DNA of 64,000 nucleotides from Robinsoniella peoriensis (GTDB lineage Bacteria; Bacillota; Clostridia; Lachnospirales; Lachnospiraceae). Positions 55,579-64,000 of the stretch are shown here, piece after piece. The position numbers and the translations under genes are program-made. How positions within the stretch are numbered: position 1 is the first letter of the stretch; every line of letters begins with the position of its first letter. The notes beneath the pieces were generated by a model. That model was not told where the DNA came from. It was given only the letters and a program-made list of their open reading frames with translations, and did no database searches. Location: assembly GCF_042680125.1 (NCBI RefSeq), contig NZ_JBHTNY010000016.1; one strand, written 5' to 3'.

Positions 55579-55811
55579 AGGCTTTGGACAAAACAGAACG
55601 ATGAAACGTTGTGCAAAGCCTGATAATAGATAAGCAGATGCTTGGTTTCATCGGAAATGGGCAAAAGTGTAGGATGCTATACTTCTTTTTTGTGTACCAT
55701 TTTCCGGTGACAGATGCATGCGGCAAGAGGCTGTGGACGATGTTTTGTCTGCAGCCTTTTGTTTGGAAAAATATTTCCGGATAGAAGGCGGTCTCAGGCG
55801 GCCTTCTTTTT
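55579..55811 (+). promoter_or_regulatory. Structured 5' leader with terminator before the MATE gene (candidate riboswitch)
   Basis: Several helices can form: AGGCTTTG/CAAAGCCT (55579-55586 with 55614-55621), a long stem of 55649-55660 with 55697-55709, GGAAA/TTTCC (55765-55778), and an intrinsic terminator AGAAGGC/GCCTTCT (55783-55789 with 55801-55807) followed by TTTTT. The terminator lies 65 bp before the MATE start, so it would attenuate that gene. MepA-type pumps in clostridia can be under guanidine-IV (mepA-motif) riboswitches, but I cannot confirm that consensus by eye. Confidence 0.5.
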
Positions 55812-55876
55812 GTGGGCAAAAATATAAAAGAATGGAATAGCGGGCAGAGTAAAGCACCGTGAAGGAGGAAGAAAAG

Positions 55877-57271
55877 ATGGAACATCAATCAAATCAAGAA
55901 GAAAATATATTAGGAACAGGGTCTATCGGCAAGTTGATTGCGAAATTTGCAATCCCCAGTGTTGTGGCGATGCTGGTAAATGCCCTGTACAATATTGTAG
56001 ATCAGATTTTTATAGGAAGAGGAGTTGGTTATCTGGGAAATGGAGCCGCAAATGTGGTTCTTCTCATAACGCTGGTGACCCTTGCACTATCGCTGCTCAT
56101 TGGAGATGGAACAGCAGCGTACTTTAGCCTCCGTTTGGGAGCAGGCGAAAAAGAGGATGCAGCAAAGGGTGTGGGCAATGCGATTCTGTTGATTACATCC
56201 GTCAGTGTTCTGGCAATGGCTGTGGGTATGCTTTTTTTAGAGCCGATTCTCAGAGGCTTTGGAGCAACGGATACGCTGATGCCTTATGCTAAGGATTATG
56301 GATACATCATAGTAATGGGGCTTCCTTTTATTATGGTCAGTACGTCTTTAAATTCGGTCATTCGCGCAGATGGGAGTCCCAAATATGCAATGGCATCCAT
56401 GATCATTGGGGCATTGGTTAACGGATGTCTGGATCCGGTATTTATTTTTGGCTTTGGATGGGGGATAAAAGGAGCTGCCTGGTCTACATTTATCGGTCAG
56501 ATGATCTCATTTATCTTATCTGTCTGTTATCTGCGGAAGTTTCGCTGCATTAAAATTACAAAGGAAATTTTAAAATTACGGTTTCAGACGGTACGTGAAA
56601 TATGCGGGCTAGGAATTTCAAGCTTTATAGACCAGCTGGCATTTTCCATGGTCATGGTTGTGAATAATAATTTAATTGTCCATTATGGTGCGGCAACGGT
56701 ATATGGAAGCGAAATTCCCCTGACGGCGTATGGAATTTCTATGAAAGTTCAGGAAATTTTATTTACGGTGCTTCTGGGTATTGGAATAGGTATGCAGCCA
56801 ATTGCTGGCTATAACTATGGTGCAAAAAATTATGCACGTGTAAAAAAGACATATCACATGGCAATCATAATCGGGACTGTCACATCGGTGGCAGCTACGG
56901 CACTGTTCGTATTTTTCCCGGAGCCCATAATTCAGTTATTTGGAAATACAGAGCATAAATTATATATGGAGTTTTCTAAGAAATTTTTCCAGACGTATTT
57001 CCTGTTGTATATTTTCTTTGGGTTTCAGACAATAACCGGTGTATTTTTCCAGGCGATTGGAAAACCGGCTCAGGCAGCGGCTATTTCCCTGTCATATCAG
57101 TTAGTGTTTAAAATATTGTCGGCAGTCCTTTTAACATCTGCAATCGGATTAAATGGTGTGCTGTGGTCCGGTCCAATTGCAGATCTGCTTACGTTTCTGA
57201 TTTGTTTTACGCTTATAGCGATTCAAATGAAAAAGCTGGGTCAGCAAATAAGCACACAGACAGTTAAGTAA
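55877..57271 (+). CDS. MATE-family efflux transporter, MepA-like
   Basis: 464 residues with twelve hydrophobic segments. The opening GSIGKLIAKFAIPSVVAMLVNALYNIVDQIFIG is typical of MepA-type multidrug/cation antiporters, and GIGIGMQPIAGYNYGAKNYARVKK marks the second half. It exports cationic compounds using an ion gradient. ATG 55877 follows AAGGAGGA; the GTG at 55859 overlaps the ribosome site. The structured leader upstream suggests RNA-level control, perhaps by a substrate of the pump. Confidence 0.92.
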   Translation: MEHQSNQEENILGTGSIGKLIAKFAIPSVVAMLVNALYNIVDQIFIGRGVGYLGNGAANVVLLITLVTLALSLLIGDGTAAYFSLRLGAGEKEDAAKGVGNAILLITSVSVLAMAVGMLFLEPILRGFGATDTLMPYAKDYGYIIVMGLPFIMVSTSLNSVIRADGSPKYAMASMIIGALVNGCLDPVFIFGFGWGIKGAAWSTFIGQMISFILSVCYLRKFRCIKITKEILKLRFQTVREICGLGISSFIDQLAFSMVMVVNNNLIVHYGAATVYGSEIPLTAYGISMKVQEILFTVLLGIGIGMQPIAGYNYGAKNYARVKKTYHMAIIIGTVTSVAATALFVFFPEPIIQLFGNTEHKLYMEFSKKFFQTYFLLYIFFGFQTITGVFFQAIGKPAQAAAISLSYQLVFKILSAVLLTSAIGLNGVLWSGPIADLLTFLICFTLIAIQMKKLGQQISTQTVK

Positions 57272-57478
57272 GTGTAAATTGATGGATAAGATGGTCATGA
57301 TTAGGTGAAAACCCACCTTCTTTAAGAAATTGGAAATAATTTGGATTTGAAATTAATATAGTATCAATGGTATTTTATATAAAATAATTGTATAATTATT
57401 TTAACAGAATAACATCAGGCAGTATCTTAATACAGTGAGTCTGTAATGCCTGATATAAAAGGGAAGGAGGTACCGATT

Positions 57479-58207
57479 ATGACCAAGATTGAGCATTTGA
57501 AAAAAATACTGGAAGAAAGCCGGTATACGGTAGCATTATGCGGATCAGGGATGATGGAAGAAGGAGGGTACACGGGTGTAAAAAAACCTTTGCGGGCATA
57601 TGAGATTGAACAGAAGTATGATGCATCACCGGAAGAAATCTTCTCAAGTGCTTTTTACAGTACCAGACCGGAACAGTTCTTTGATTTTTATATTCATGAA
57701 ATGTTGCAGAATCCGCCGGTAATTACAGAATCCGGTCCTGCGCTGGCAGCCATGGAACAGGCAGGAAAACTCCAGTGCATCATTACTGCAAATATCTACG
57801 AGCACGGCAGGCAGATGGGATGCAAAAATATCATTAACCTTCATGGGAGCATTTATCATAACCAATGTCCGCGCTGTAAAAAAGAGTACACCCTGGATTA
57901 TATGTTAAATGCCAAAGGTATGCCGATCTGTGAGACTTGCAAGATTCCCATACGCCCCATGGTTTCCTTGTTTGGTGAAATGGTGGACAGTAGGCTGATG
58001 ACGAAAACAACGGAGGAAATCGAAAAAGCAGACGTATTGCTTTTGCTGGGAACAACGCTTACATCTGAAGTATTTGTCAATTATATTAAATATTTTGAAG
58101 GCAGTAACCTTGTCATCATCCACGATCAGGAACACTATACAGATACAAAAGCAGATCTGGTAATCATTGAAGAACCAAGAAAAGTATTGCCTCTGTTAGG
58201 ATATTAG
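57479..58207 (+). CDS. Atypical Sir2-family (sirtuin-like) protein
   Basis: 242 residues. A Rossmann-type start VALCGSGMMEEGG replaces the usual GAGxS; the core motif reads ITANIYEHG where canonical sirtuins have TQNID; the catalytic histidine in NLHGS and the four zinc cysteines (CPRCKKEYT, CETCKIPIRP) are kept. VLLLLGTTLTSEVFVNYI and an NAD-like end are present. Sirtuins use NAD to remove acyl groups from lysines or transfer ADP-ribose. The changed NAD-pocket residues could mean altered or lost activity. ATG 57479 follows GAAGGAGG. Confidence 0.75.
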   Translation: MTKIEHLKKILEESRYTVALCGSGMMEEGGYTGVKKPLRAYEIEQKYDASPEEIFSSAFYSTRPEQFFDFYIHEMLQNPPVITESGPALAAMEQAGKLQCIITANIYEHGRQMGCKNIINLHGSIYHNQCPRCKKEYTLDYMLNAKGMPICETCKIPIRPMVSLFGEMVDSRLMTKTTEEIEKADVLLLLGTTLTSEVFVNYIKYFEGSNLVIIHDQEHYTDTKADLVIIEEPRKVLPLLGY

Positions 58208-58234
58208 TATGATGTAGTAAGCAGGGATAAGAAC

Positions 58235-58265
58235 AGGCTTTGGCATATTTTGCTAAGGCCTTTTT
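58235..58265 (+). terminator. Terminator between the sirtuin and queA
   Basis: AGGCTTTGGCA (58235-58245) pairs with TGCTAAGGCCT (58251-58261), two imperfect pairs, followed by TTTTT. Confidence 0.65.
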
Positions 58266-58355
58266 ATACGCTCTTGAAAGGTGGATAGAACGATGCTATA
58301 CTATAGAAAGTTTAAGAAAAACCATACATAATCAGAAAACATAGGAGAGCTGCAC

Positions 58356-59381
58356 ATGAAAACTTCAGATTTTTATTTTGATTTACCTCAGGAATTAATT
58401 GCTCAGGATCCATTGGAAGACCGTTCCAGTTCCAGACTTTTAGTATTAGATAGAGAGACCGGCGAAATCCGCCATCAAATTTTCAAGGACATCGCTGCAT
58501 ACTTAAATACCGGGGATTGTCTGGTAGTAAATGATACAAAAGTAATTCCGGCACGTCTTTTTGGGACGAAAGTGGGAACAGACGCAAAGATTGAGGTACT
58601 TTTACTCAAACGGAAAGAAAATAATATTTGGGAGACATTAGTCAAACCGGGAAAAAAGGCAAAACCAGGTACAAAGATATCATTCGGCGAAGGATTATTA
58701 ATGGGTGAAGTCATCGATGTGGTTGAAGAAGGCAATCGTTTGATTCAGTTTTCTTATGAAGGGGTCTTTGAAGAAATCCTGGATCAGTTGGGCCAGATGC
58801 CGCTTCCTCCGTATATTACACATCAATTGAAAGATAAAAACCGTTACCAGACAGTCTATGCAAAACATGACGGATCTGCAGCAGCCCCTACAGCTGGACT
58901 GCACTTTACACCGGAACTTTTGGAAGAGATTCAAAGGAAAGGGATTAAAATAGCTCACGTTACACTTCATGTTGGACTTGGAACTTTCCGGCCTGTTAAA
59001 GTAGAAGATGTGACGGAACACCATATGCACTCCGAGTTCTACATTGTAGAAGAAGATCAGGCAAAATTGATCAATGATACAAAGAAAAACGGCGGGAAAG
59101 TTATCTCTGTTGGGACTACCAGCTGCCGAACTCTGGAATCAGCCACGGATGAAAATGGCATCTTAAAAGCGGGAAGCGGATGGACAGAGATTTTCATCTA
59201 CCCGGGTTATCAGTTTAAAATGATAGATCATCTTATCACGAATTTTCATTTGCCGGAATCTACTCTTTTGATGCTGGTTTCTGCACTTGCAGGGAAAGAG
59301 AATATTATGAATGCTTATGAGACGGCAGTGAAAGAAAGATATCGGTTTTTTTCTTTTGGGGATGCAATGTTTATAGTATGA
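58356..59381 (+). CDS. queA: QueA, S-adenosylmethionine:tRNA ribosyltransferase-isomerase
   Basis: 341 residues. QueA moves the ribosyl part of SAM to preQ1-tRNA, making epoxyqueuosine. Family landmarks are FDLPQELIAQDPLEDRSSSRL, DCLVVNDTKVIPARLFG, HDGSAAAPTAGLHFT, HVTLHVGLGTFRPV and ITNFHLPESTLLMLVSAL. Full length. Ribosome site AGGAGAG before ATG. Confidence 0.96.
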   Translation: MKTSDFYFDLPQELIAQDPLEDRSSSRLLVLDRETGEIRHQIFKDIAAYLNTGDCLVVNDTKVIPARLFGTKVGTDAKIEVLLLKRKENNIWETLVKPGKKAKPGTKISFGEGLLMGEVIDVVEEGNRLIQFSYEGVFEEILDQLGQMPLPPYITHQLKDKNRYQTVYAKHDGSAAAPTAGLHFTPELLEEIQRKGIKIAHVTLHVGLGTFRPVKVEDVTEHHMHSEFYIVEEDQAKLINDTKKNGGKVISVGTTSCRTLESATDENGILKAGSGWTEIFIYPGYQFKMIDHLITNFHLPESTLLMLVSALAGKENIMNAYETAVKERYRFFSFGDAMFIV

Positions 59382-59617
59382 CCGCAGATATGATACAGAT
59401 ATGATACGGAAATGAGAGCGAAAGGCGTTAAGAAAATATTCAAGTATGGTGTTGCTTTTAGTAGTAAAAAAGTTGAAATATCAGTGATGTAGTTTAGATT
59501 GAATTCTTTCCAAATATCGGTTATAATCATTAATAATTATAAAATACAGACAACATTTCATGGAAGACAAATACCCAGGAATACTTGTTAGATGATAAAG
59601 AGGAAGAAGGTGAAGTT

Positions 59618-61543
59618 TTGAGGTGGAATGTGGCAGCGGAATGTATTTCCGTAGTTTTTCTCGTTATCATCTGGTCTTATGCAAGAAAAGGGGATTTGCT
59701 TCCATCCTTGAAGAATCGTTTATTTCAATGCTGCTTTTTGGCGACGTTTTGTGCTATGGTTTCGAATATATTATCTACGGCAGCGTTGGCATTTCCCCAG
59801 TATGTCCCATACCAGTTTTCCTGGGCAGTGACAATCATTTATTTTATTTCAACTCCATTAATGGGAATGGCTTATTTTTTCTATACTACAGCCACAGTAT
59901 ATGAAAATCACAAGGGCATTTCGAAAGTGATCGGATGGTCAAGTATACCAGGCATATTATATCTGCTTCTGGCGATTGCTAACCTGCCGTGTAAATTACT
60001 GTTTAATATAATGCCGGACGGCACTTATACGCAGGGACCGCTTATAATTACCACCTATCTGGTATTCTACATATATTCCCTTGCGGCTATGGTTATTGTA
60101 CTGATTAAGCATTCCTGGATAGAGAAAAAAATACGCCGGATATTGGCGATCTTTCCGTTTATAGCTATGATTGTTATTGTAATTCAGCAGTTATTTCCTA
60201 ATATATTGCTGTCGGGATCTGCGGCAACCAGTGCTTTGCTGCTGATTTACCTTTATCTGCAAAATAAGCAGATATCTTTTGATTATCTCACGGATATACC
60301 AAACCGGCAGGAATTTTTGAAAATGCTGGAGCTGATGATCCGGAAGAATGAAAAAACATCGTTTACGATTATCGTATTATCACTGCGTGGTTTTAAGCAA
60401 ATTAATGATACCTTTGGACAGCAGAGCGGTGATGCATTTTTAAAAGCAGTCAGCGCATATCTGCATACGATTATTGAAAAACAGTATTTGTTCCGGTTTA
60501 GCGGTGACGAATTCGCCATTTTGGAAAAAAACACAGAGAAGGAAAAGATTTATCACATTATCGATACCCTTAAGGAGAGAATGACTATTCCCTGGACGGT
60601 AAAAGAATATAGCTGTATAATCCAGTCTGCAATGGGAATCGTGAGTTATCCCGAAACGGCGGATAGTGTGGAAGGTCTGATTAATGGAATTGAATATGCA
60701 GTTTCTAAGGCAAAGCAGGACCGGACAAAGGCAGTCTGTTATTGTGGACAGGAAATGATGCGGGAATTAAGACGCAGAATACAAATCGCTGAGATCCTGA
60801 AAGCAAAATTAGAAAGCAATGATTTTGATGTGTACTATCAGCCAATAGTAGATACCAGAACCAATAAATTTGTCCTGGCGGAATCGCTCTTGCGAATTCC
60901 CAGCTCACCCATTGGTGCGGTTTATCCGGATGAGTTTATACCTATTGCAGAAGAGACAGGAATGATTATTGAGATGACCTATCAGATTCTGGCAAAAGTA
61001 TGCCGTTATATAAATCGTTTGATGGAACAGGGTATTGAACTGGATGGAATTCATGTGAATTTCTCAACAGTACAGTTTACCCAGATTGACCTGGCTGAGA
61101 AGGTTTTGAATATTATTGAAGAGCATCACACGCCATATTCAAAAATTAAGATTGAAATAACAGAAAGTGTTCTGGCTGAAAGTGCACAGTTAGTAATCGG
61201 ATTTGCGGAGGAGATGCATAAGCATGGCGTAATGATGGGACTGGATGATTTTGGAACAGGATATTCAAATATTGTATCGGTTATGGAAACGCCTCTGGAT
61301 GTAATTAAAATTGATAAAAGTCTGGTATGGTCTTCTATGACAGTACCGAAATCAGCAGGGATGCTGCGCAGTATGACAGGCATTTTTCACGACATGGATT
61401 TAAAGGTACTGGCGGAAGGCGTAGAGACGCCGGAGCAGGATCAGTTTATAAAAGAATCCGGTATTGACTATATTCAGGGTTTCTTATATGCACGACCTAT
61501 GCCGGGAGATGACATGCTGAAATTATTACAGGCAGAAAAATGA
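59618..61543 (+). CDS. Membrane GGDEF-EAL protein with altered signature residues
   Basis: 641 residues. Seven or so hydrophobic segments (about 5-220) sense an unknown signal. The GGDEF domain (about 235-390) reads FRFSGDEFAIL, with Ser in place of the first Gly; the EAL domain (about 405-640) reads AESLLRI where EALLR is usual but keeps HVNFSTVQF, EITES, LDDFGTGYSN and KVLAEGVET. A cyclic-di-GMP phosphodiesterase is most likely, with a weak or dead cyclase. TTG 59618 follows GAAGGTG; no ATG gives the full first membrane segment. Confidence 0.82.
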   Translation: MRWNVAAECISVVFLVIIWSYARKGDLLPSLKNRLFQCCFLATFCAMVSNILSTAALAFPQYVPYQFSWAVTIIYFISTPLMGMAYFFYTTATVYENHKGISKVIGWSSIPGILYLLLAIANLPCKLLFNIMPDGTYTQGPLIITTYLVFYIYSLAAMVIVLIKHSWIEKKIRRILAIFPFIAMIVIVIQQLFPNILLSGSAATSALLLIYLYLQNKQISFDYLTDIPNRQEFLKMLELMIRKNEKTSFTIIVLSLRGFKQINDTFGQQSGDAFLKAVSAYLHTIIEKQYLFRFSGDEFAILEKNTEKEKIYHIIDTLKERMTIPWTVKEYSCIIQSAMGIVSYPETADSVEGLINGIEYAVSKAKQDRTKAVCYCGQEMMRELRRRIQIAEILKAKLESNDFDVYYQPIVDTRTNKFVLAESLLRIPSSPIGAVYPDEFIPIAEETGMIIEMTYQILAKVCRYINRLMEQGIELDGIHVNFSTVQFTQIDLAEKVLNIIEEHHTPYSKIKIEITESVLAESAQLVIGFAEEMHKHGVMMGLDDFGTGYSNIVSVMETPLDVIKIDKSLVWSSMTVPKSAGMLRSMTGIFHDMDLKVLAEGVETPEQDQFIKESGIDYIQGFLYARPMPGDDMLKLLQAEK

Positions 61544-61574
61544 AGCAGTAAATGACAGGAGAGCAGGACAGTTG

Positions 61575-61997
61575 ATGAATTTTAAAAGCTATGAGCATAA
61601 AGCTCAGTATTATGAAACAGATCAGATGGGGATTATCCATCATTCCAATTATATCCGCTGGTTTGAAGAAGCAAGAATTGACCTGATGGAACAGACGGGG
61701 CTTGGATATCAGGCAATGGAAGATGCGGGGATTATAAGCCCTGTACTATCTGTGAAATGCCAATACAGAACGATGGTACATTTTAACGACATCTTATTAA
61801 TTGAGGCCAGGTTAAAAAAATATAATGGCATTAAAATGACACTGTCATACATAGTACGGGATAAAGAGACGAAAGAAATCCGCTGCAACGGAGAAAGTGA
61901 GCATTGCTTTCTTTCGAAAGAGGGAAAGCTTTTATCCTTGAAAAAAAGTAATCCTGTTTTTGATCAGATGTTTCGGGAGATCTTATGCAGGGATTGA
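61575..61997 (+). CDS. YbgC/FadM-type acyl-CoA thioesterase
   Basis: 140 residues, a single hot-dog fold. YYETDQMGIIHHSNYIRWFEEAR is the 4HBT signature with the catalytic Asp. Such enzymes hydrolyse acyl-CoA or related thioesters; the substrate is unknown. ATG 61575 follows AGGAGAGCAGG; TTG 61572 is an alternative. About 285 bp after it hold no gene. Confidence 0.88.
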   Translation: MNFKSYEHKAQYYETDQMGIIHHSNYIRWFEEARIDLMEQTGLGYQAMEDAGIISPVLSVKCQYRTMVHFNDILLIEARLKKYNGIKMTLSYIVRDKETKEIRCNGESEHCFLSKEGKLLSLKKSNPVFDQMFREILCRD

Positions 61998-62283
61998 TAA
62001 AATTATAAGTAAGGGACAGCTTTTTGATACATATCATAAGTCCGGTATTTTTTATATTGTCTGTGAAGAAGCAGATTTTGGGGTTGGAAGATTTTCAACT
62101 GCAATAATGCTCATGGAAATATGGAAAATACCGGATTTTTGCAGTAATGAAATAATCAAAATAGGTCGAAAACTTTAAAAATGACTGTGTTGAAGAGGTG
62201 CAATTTAAATAAGGAGGGATAATTTGATATAATTGTTAATATAATAACAGATTTTTTGCAATATATTTAAAATAATATATAAC

Positions 62284-62312
62284 TTGACACAATTTAAAGC
62301 GAGTGATAGAAT
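62284..62312 (+). promoter_or_regulatory. Promoter of the corrinoid methyltransferase genes
   Basis: TTGACA (62284-62289), 17 bp, TAGAAT (62307-62312). It gives a leader of about 175 nt before ATG 62494. Confidence 0.7.
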
Positions 62313-62401
62313 AATTATATACAAAATACCGAAATGAAATGGGTGGTGATTAAAAAAATAAGTGATAATCACTAACGGAAAAGTATGAGTAAAAGGAAAA
62401 T

Positions 62402-62425
62402 GGCACAGCGGGGTGTCTTTTTTTT
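62402..62425 (+). terminator. Hairpin and T8 run inside the methyltransferase leader (attenuator candidate)
   Basis: GGCAC (62402-62406) pairs with GTGTC (62413-62417), and flanking A and T runs extend the stem; TTTTTTTT follows. It lies between the promoter at 62284 and the gene at 62494, so it would act on that transcript. An upstream GTGATTA/TAATCAC pair (about 62345-62372) could be part of a switch. Confidence 0.5.
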
Positions 62426-62493
62426 AATACTTTTATAAGATTTGCAGGGTTAGTGGAAACTAAAAACGGATCAATTTAAAGGAGGTATTATTA

Positions 62494-63858
62494 ATGGGTG
62501 ATGTTGAACAATTAAGGCAGGAGAGAACCCGGATATTTCAGGATGTATTTGATAACAAGATTCCAAAACGTGTACCGATTAATGTAAGTCTGACGCTGGA
62601 AGTTGTTGCGGGATATGCGGGAGTGGATGGAAAAGAAGCAGCATGGCATCCGGAGATTCTGATGCAGGCTGCAGATGAATTGTGCCAGAAAGTGCCATCC
62701 GATATCTGTGTTTTCGGCGGTACGATCCGTATGCCGGATTCTTATCAGGCGCTTGAATCGAATAACTTTAAAATGAATAAAGTCGGGCTTATGCAGCATC
62801 CCAACACAGTAGGTCTATTGCCGGAAGAATATGATGATTTTATTGATAATCCGTTGGATTGTCTGATTGAGAAGATTCTACCCAGAAATTATAGTGCACT
62901 GGATTTTGAAAAAGACCCGGTCAGAGCGATGTTTGCATTAAATCAGGGGATGACCGCAAGAAATCAGTATATGATGAAAAATGGCGCCATTATCGGAGCT
63001 CTGACTCAGAAATACGGCTTTTACGCGGCAGATCCTGCAACGAAAGGCATGTGTTATGCACCGCTTGATATTCTGACTGACAATATGAGAAGCTTAAGCG
63101 GCATGTGTATGGATCTTCGCAGGAAACGTGATAAAATCGCAGCTGCGGTGGAAGCAGTATATCCGTTTAATTATATGGTCGGTATTCCTAAGAAGATCAG
63201 TAATTACGGACAGGTATTCTTCCCACTGCATCTGGCGACTTATATGAAAGAAAAAGATTTTGAAAAATTGTGGTGGGAACCATTCCTTCGCCAGGCAAAT
63301 GACTATGCATCCCTTGGACTTCACATAAATGCATTTTGCGAGCATGATTGGATGCGTTACCTGGATTATCTCTATGAAATGCCTACCGATACATACCTGA
63401 CATTCGAGATGGGTGATGCGAAGCTGGTAAAAGAAAAACTTGGTAAGAAGCATATACTTGCCGGTCTATTTCCTCTTGGAATGCTCAGAACGGCTACCAA
63501 ACAGGAATGCATTGACTATACAAAAGAATTCCTGGATATCATGATGCCGGATGGTAAATTTATCTTCCAGTTTGACAAGGGAGCATTAACATATAACGAT
63601 ATTAACCTTGAGAATCTGATTGCTGTCTGCGAGACTGTACGGGATTATGGGGTATACAAAAATGCGGGTGAGACTGCAGGCATGCAGTTTAATAAAGAAG
63701 ATTATACGCACTCAGAAGTGGCACCTCTTCAGAGTAAGTATTACAGAACCTGGGAGCAGTATCGGGAATTAAATCCGGAGACACCGGAAAGTGCCAGAGA
63801 AGTTGTTATGAATCTGGAAAACGATATTATAAAATATCTGTATTTCTTATGTGAATAA
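62494..63858 (+). CDS. Uroporphyrinogen decarboxylase-family methyltransferase (corrinoid-dependent)
   Basis: 454 residues of the URO-D/MtaA-like TIM barrel. HINAFCEHDWMRYLD (about 267-281) is the likely zinc-binding site used by MtaA/MtbA-type enzymes to handle cobalamin-bound methyl groups. The corrinoid protein gene starts 58 bp downstream, as in methyl-transfer and O-demethylase systems of acetogenic clostridia. True heme synthesis is unlikely, since no heme genes adjoin. Substrate unknown. Strong ribosome site AAAGGAGG. Confidence 0.82.
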   Translation: MGDVEQLRQERTRIFQDVFDNKIPKRVPINVSLTLEVVAGYAGVDGKEAAWHPEILMQAADELCQKVPSDICVFGGTIRMPDSYQALESNNFKMNKVGLMQHPNTVGLLPEEYDDFIDNPLDCLIEKILPRNYSALDFEKDPVRAMFALNQGMTARNQYMMKNGAIIGALTQKYGFYAADPATKGMCYAPLDILTDNMRSLSGMCMDLRRKRDKIAAAVEAVYPFNYMVGIPKKISNYGQVFFPLHLATYMKEKDFEKLWWEPFLRQANDYASLGLHINAFCEHDWMRYLDYLYEMPTDTYLTFEMGDAKLVKEKLGKKHILAGLFPLGMLRTATKQECIDYTKEFLDIMMPDGKFIFQFDKGALTYNDINLENLIAVCETVRDYGVYKNAGETAGMQFNKEDYTHSEVAPLQSKYYRTWEQYRELNPETPESAREVVMNLENDIIKYLYFLCE

Positions 63859-63916
63859 AATTGCGGGAATATAAAACAAACGAAATAAATAATGCGGATG
63901 GATAGGAGGATTTTTT

Positions 63917-64000
63917 ATGGCTGATTTTGATAAATTGAAGGACGCAATGGGTGATCTGGAGGAAGATGATGTATTAGAGATGCTGGAGAAGGTAATGGAG
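63917..64000 (+). CDS. Corrinoid protein, N-terminal part (cut by window edge)
   Basis: Starts ATG 63917 behind AGGAGG and runs off the window. The 28 visible residues, MADFDKLKDAMGDLEEDDV onward, look like the first helices of the helical cap domain of B12-binding corrinoid proteins (MtaC/MtbC type). It would carry the cobalamin used by the methyltransferase just upstream. Confidence 0.65.
   Translation, partial: MADFDKLKDAMGDLEEDDVLEMLEKVME

Noticed and set aside
62313..62493. Cobalamin riboswitch before the corrinoid methyltransferase
   Set aside because: The conserved B12-box core (GCCACTG) is not present in the leader.
1..64000. CRISPR arrays, tRNA or rRNA genes
   Set aside because: No regularly spaced short repeats, no tRNA-like T-loop/CCA pattern and no rRNA sequence were noticed on reading; a tRNAscan or CRISPR finder run would be decisive.

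Overview
The window looks like a chromosomal segment of an anaerobic Firmicute, most likely a Lachnospiraceae-type Clostridium. The supporting signs are strong aGGAGG ribosome sites, AT-rich DNA, a sufCBDSU iron-sulfur operon, a carbohydrate ABC operon without its own ATPase, and a corrinoid methyltransferase pair at the right edge. The left 27 kb is a defence and mobile-element island, visibly more AT-rich than the core genes to its right. No tRNA, rRNA or CRISPR array was recognised.

Island part 1 (1-8839): the tail of an IS3-type transposase, a small XRE regulator with a consensus promoter, a cytosine methyltransferase overlapping a PmeII-like restriction enzyme, then a tight trio: a second cytosine methyltransferase, a soluble protein with two GHKL ATPase modules (Hsp90/MORC-like plus histidine kinase), and a response regulator with an unrecognised output domain. 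A large serine recombinase follows; its ribosome site is locked in a perfect 16-bp hairpin. A possible RlmD/RumA 3' remnant after it may be an attachment scar.

Island part 2 (8874-24430): a YhcG/DUF1016 nuclease, a decayed XRE regulator, and a compact operon that I read as a DISARM-related system of unusual composition. The order is 5mC methyltransferase (DrmMII-like), AIPR protein, DrmE-like protein, NERD-SF1 helicase, DrmA-like helicase, DrmB-like DUF1998 protein, a possible PUA/EVE-like small protein, and a frameshifted vsr. No phospholipase-D gene (DrmC) is present. Its methyltransferase is a clear paralogue of the one in the GHKL/response-regulator system. A graveyard (24431-27008) of IS630, Fic and NUDIX fragments closes the island.

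Core part (27066-44421): HNH endonuclease, old-yellow-enzyme oxidoreductase, GHKL sensor kinase, rhodanese-TtcA fusion, D-cysteine desulfhydrase-like enzyme, GNAT, sufCBDSU with a palindromic operator candidate, MmcQ/YjbR protein, a 48-residue protein, UDG-family protein, alpha/beta hydrolase, AraC regulator and GH30 glycosidase.

Sugar locus (44457-54024): a LacI-type repressor, an IS1634-family element carrying a P-loop kinase-like gene and flanked by exact-length 240-bp direct repeats, then a solute-binding protein, two permeases and a GH13 glucosidase. A palindrome TGAAACATGTTTCA and close variants occur at the repressor promoter and twice before the transport operon, suggesting one small regulon. 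The right end holds an RlmI-like methyltransferase, a MepA-type MATE pump behind a structured leader, an atypical sirtuin, queA, a membrane GGDEF-EAL protein, a thioesterase, and a URO-D-type methyltransferase with the start of its corrinoid protein.
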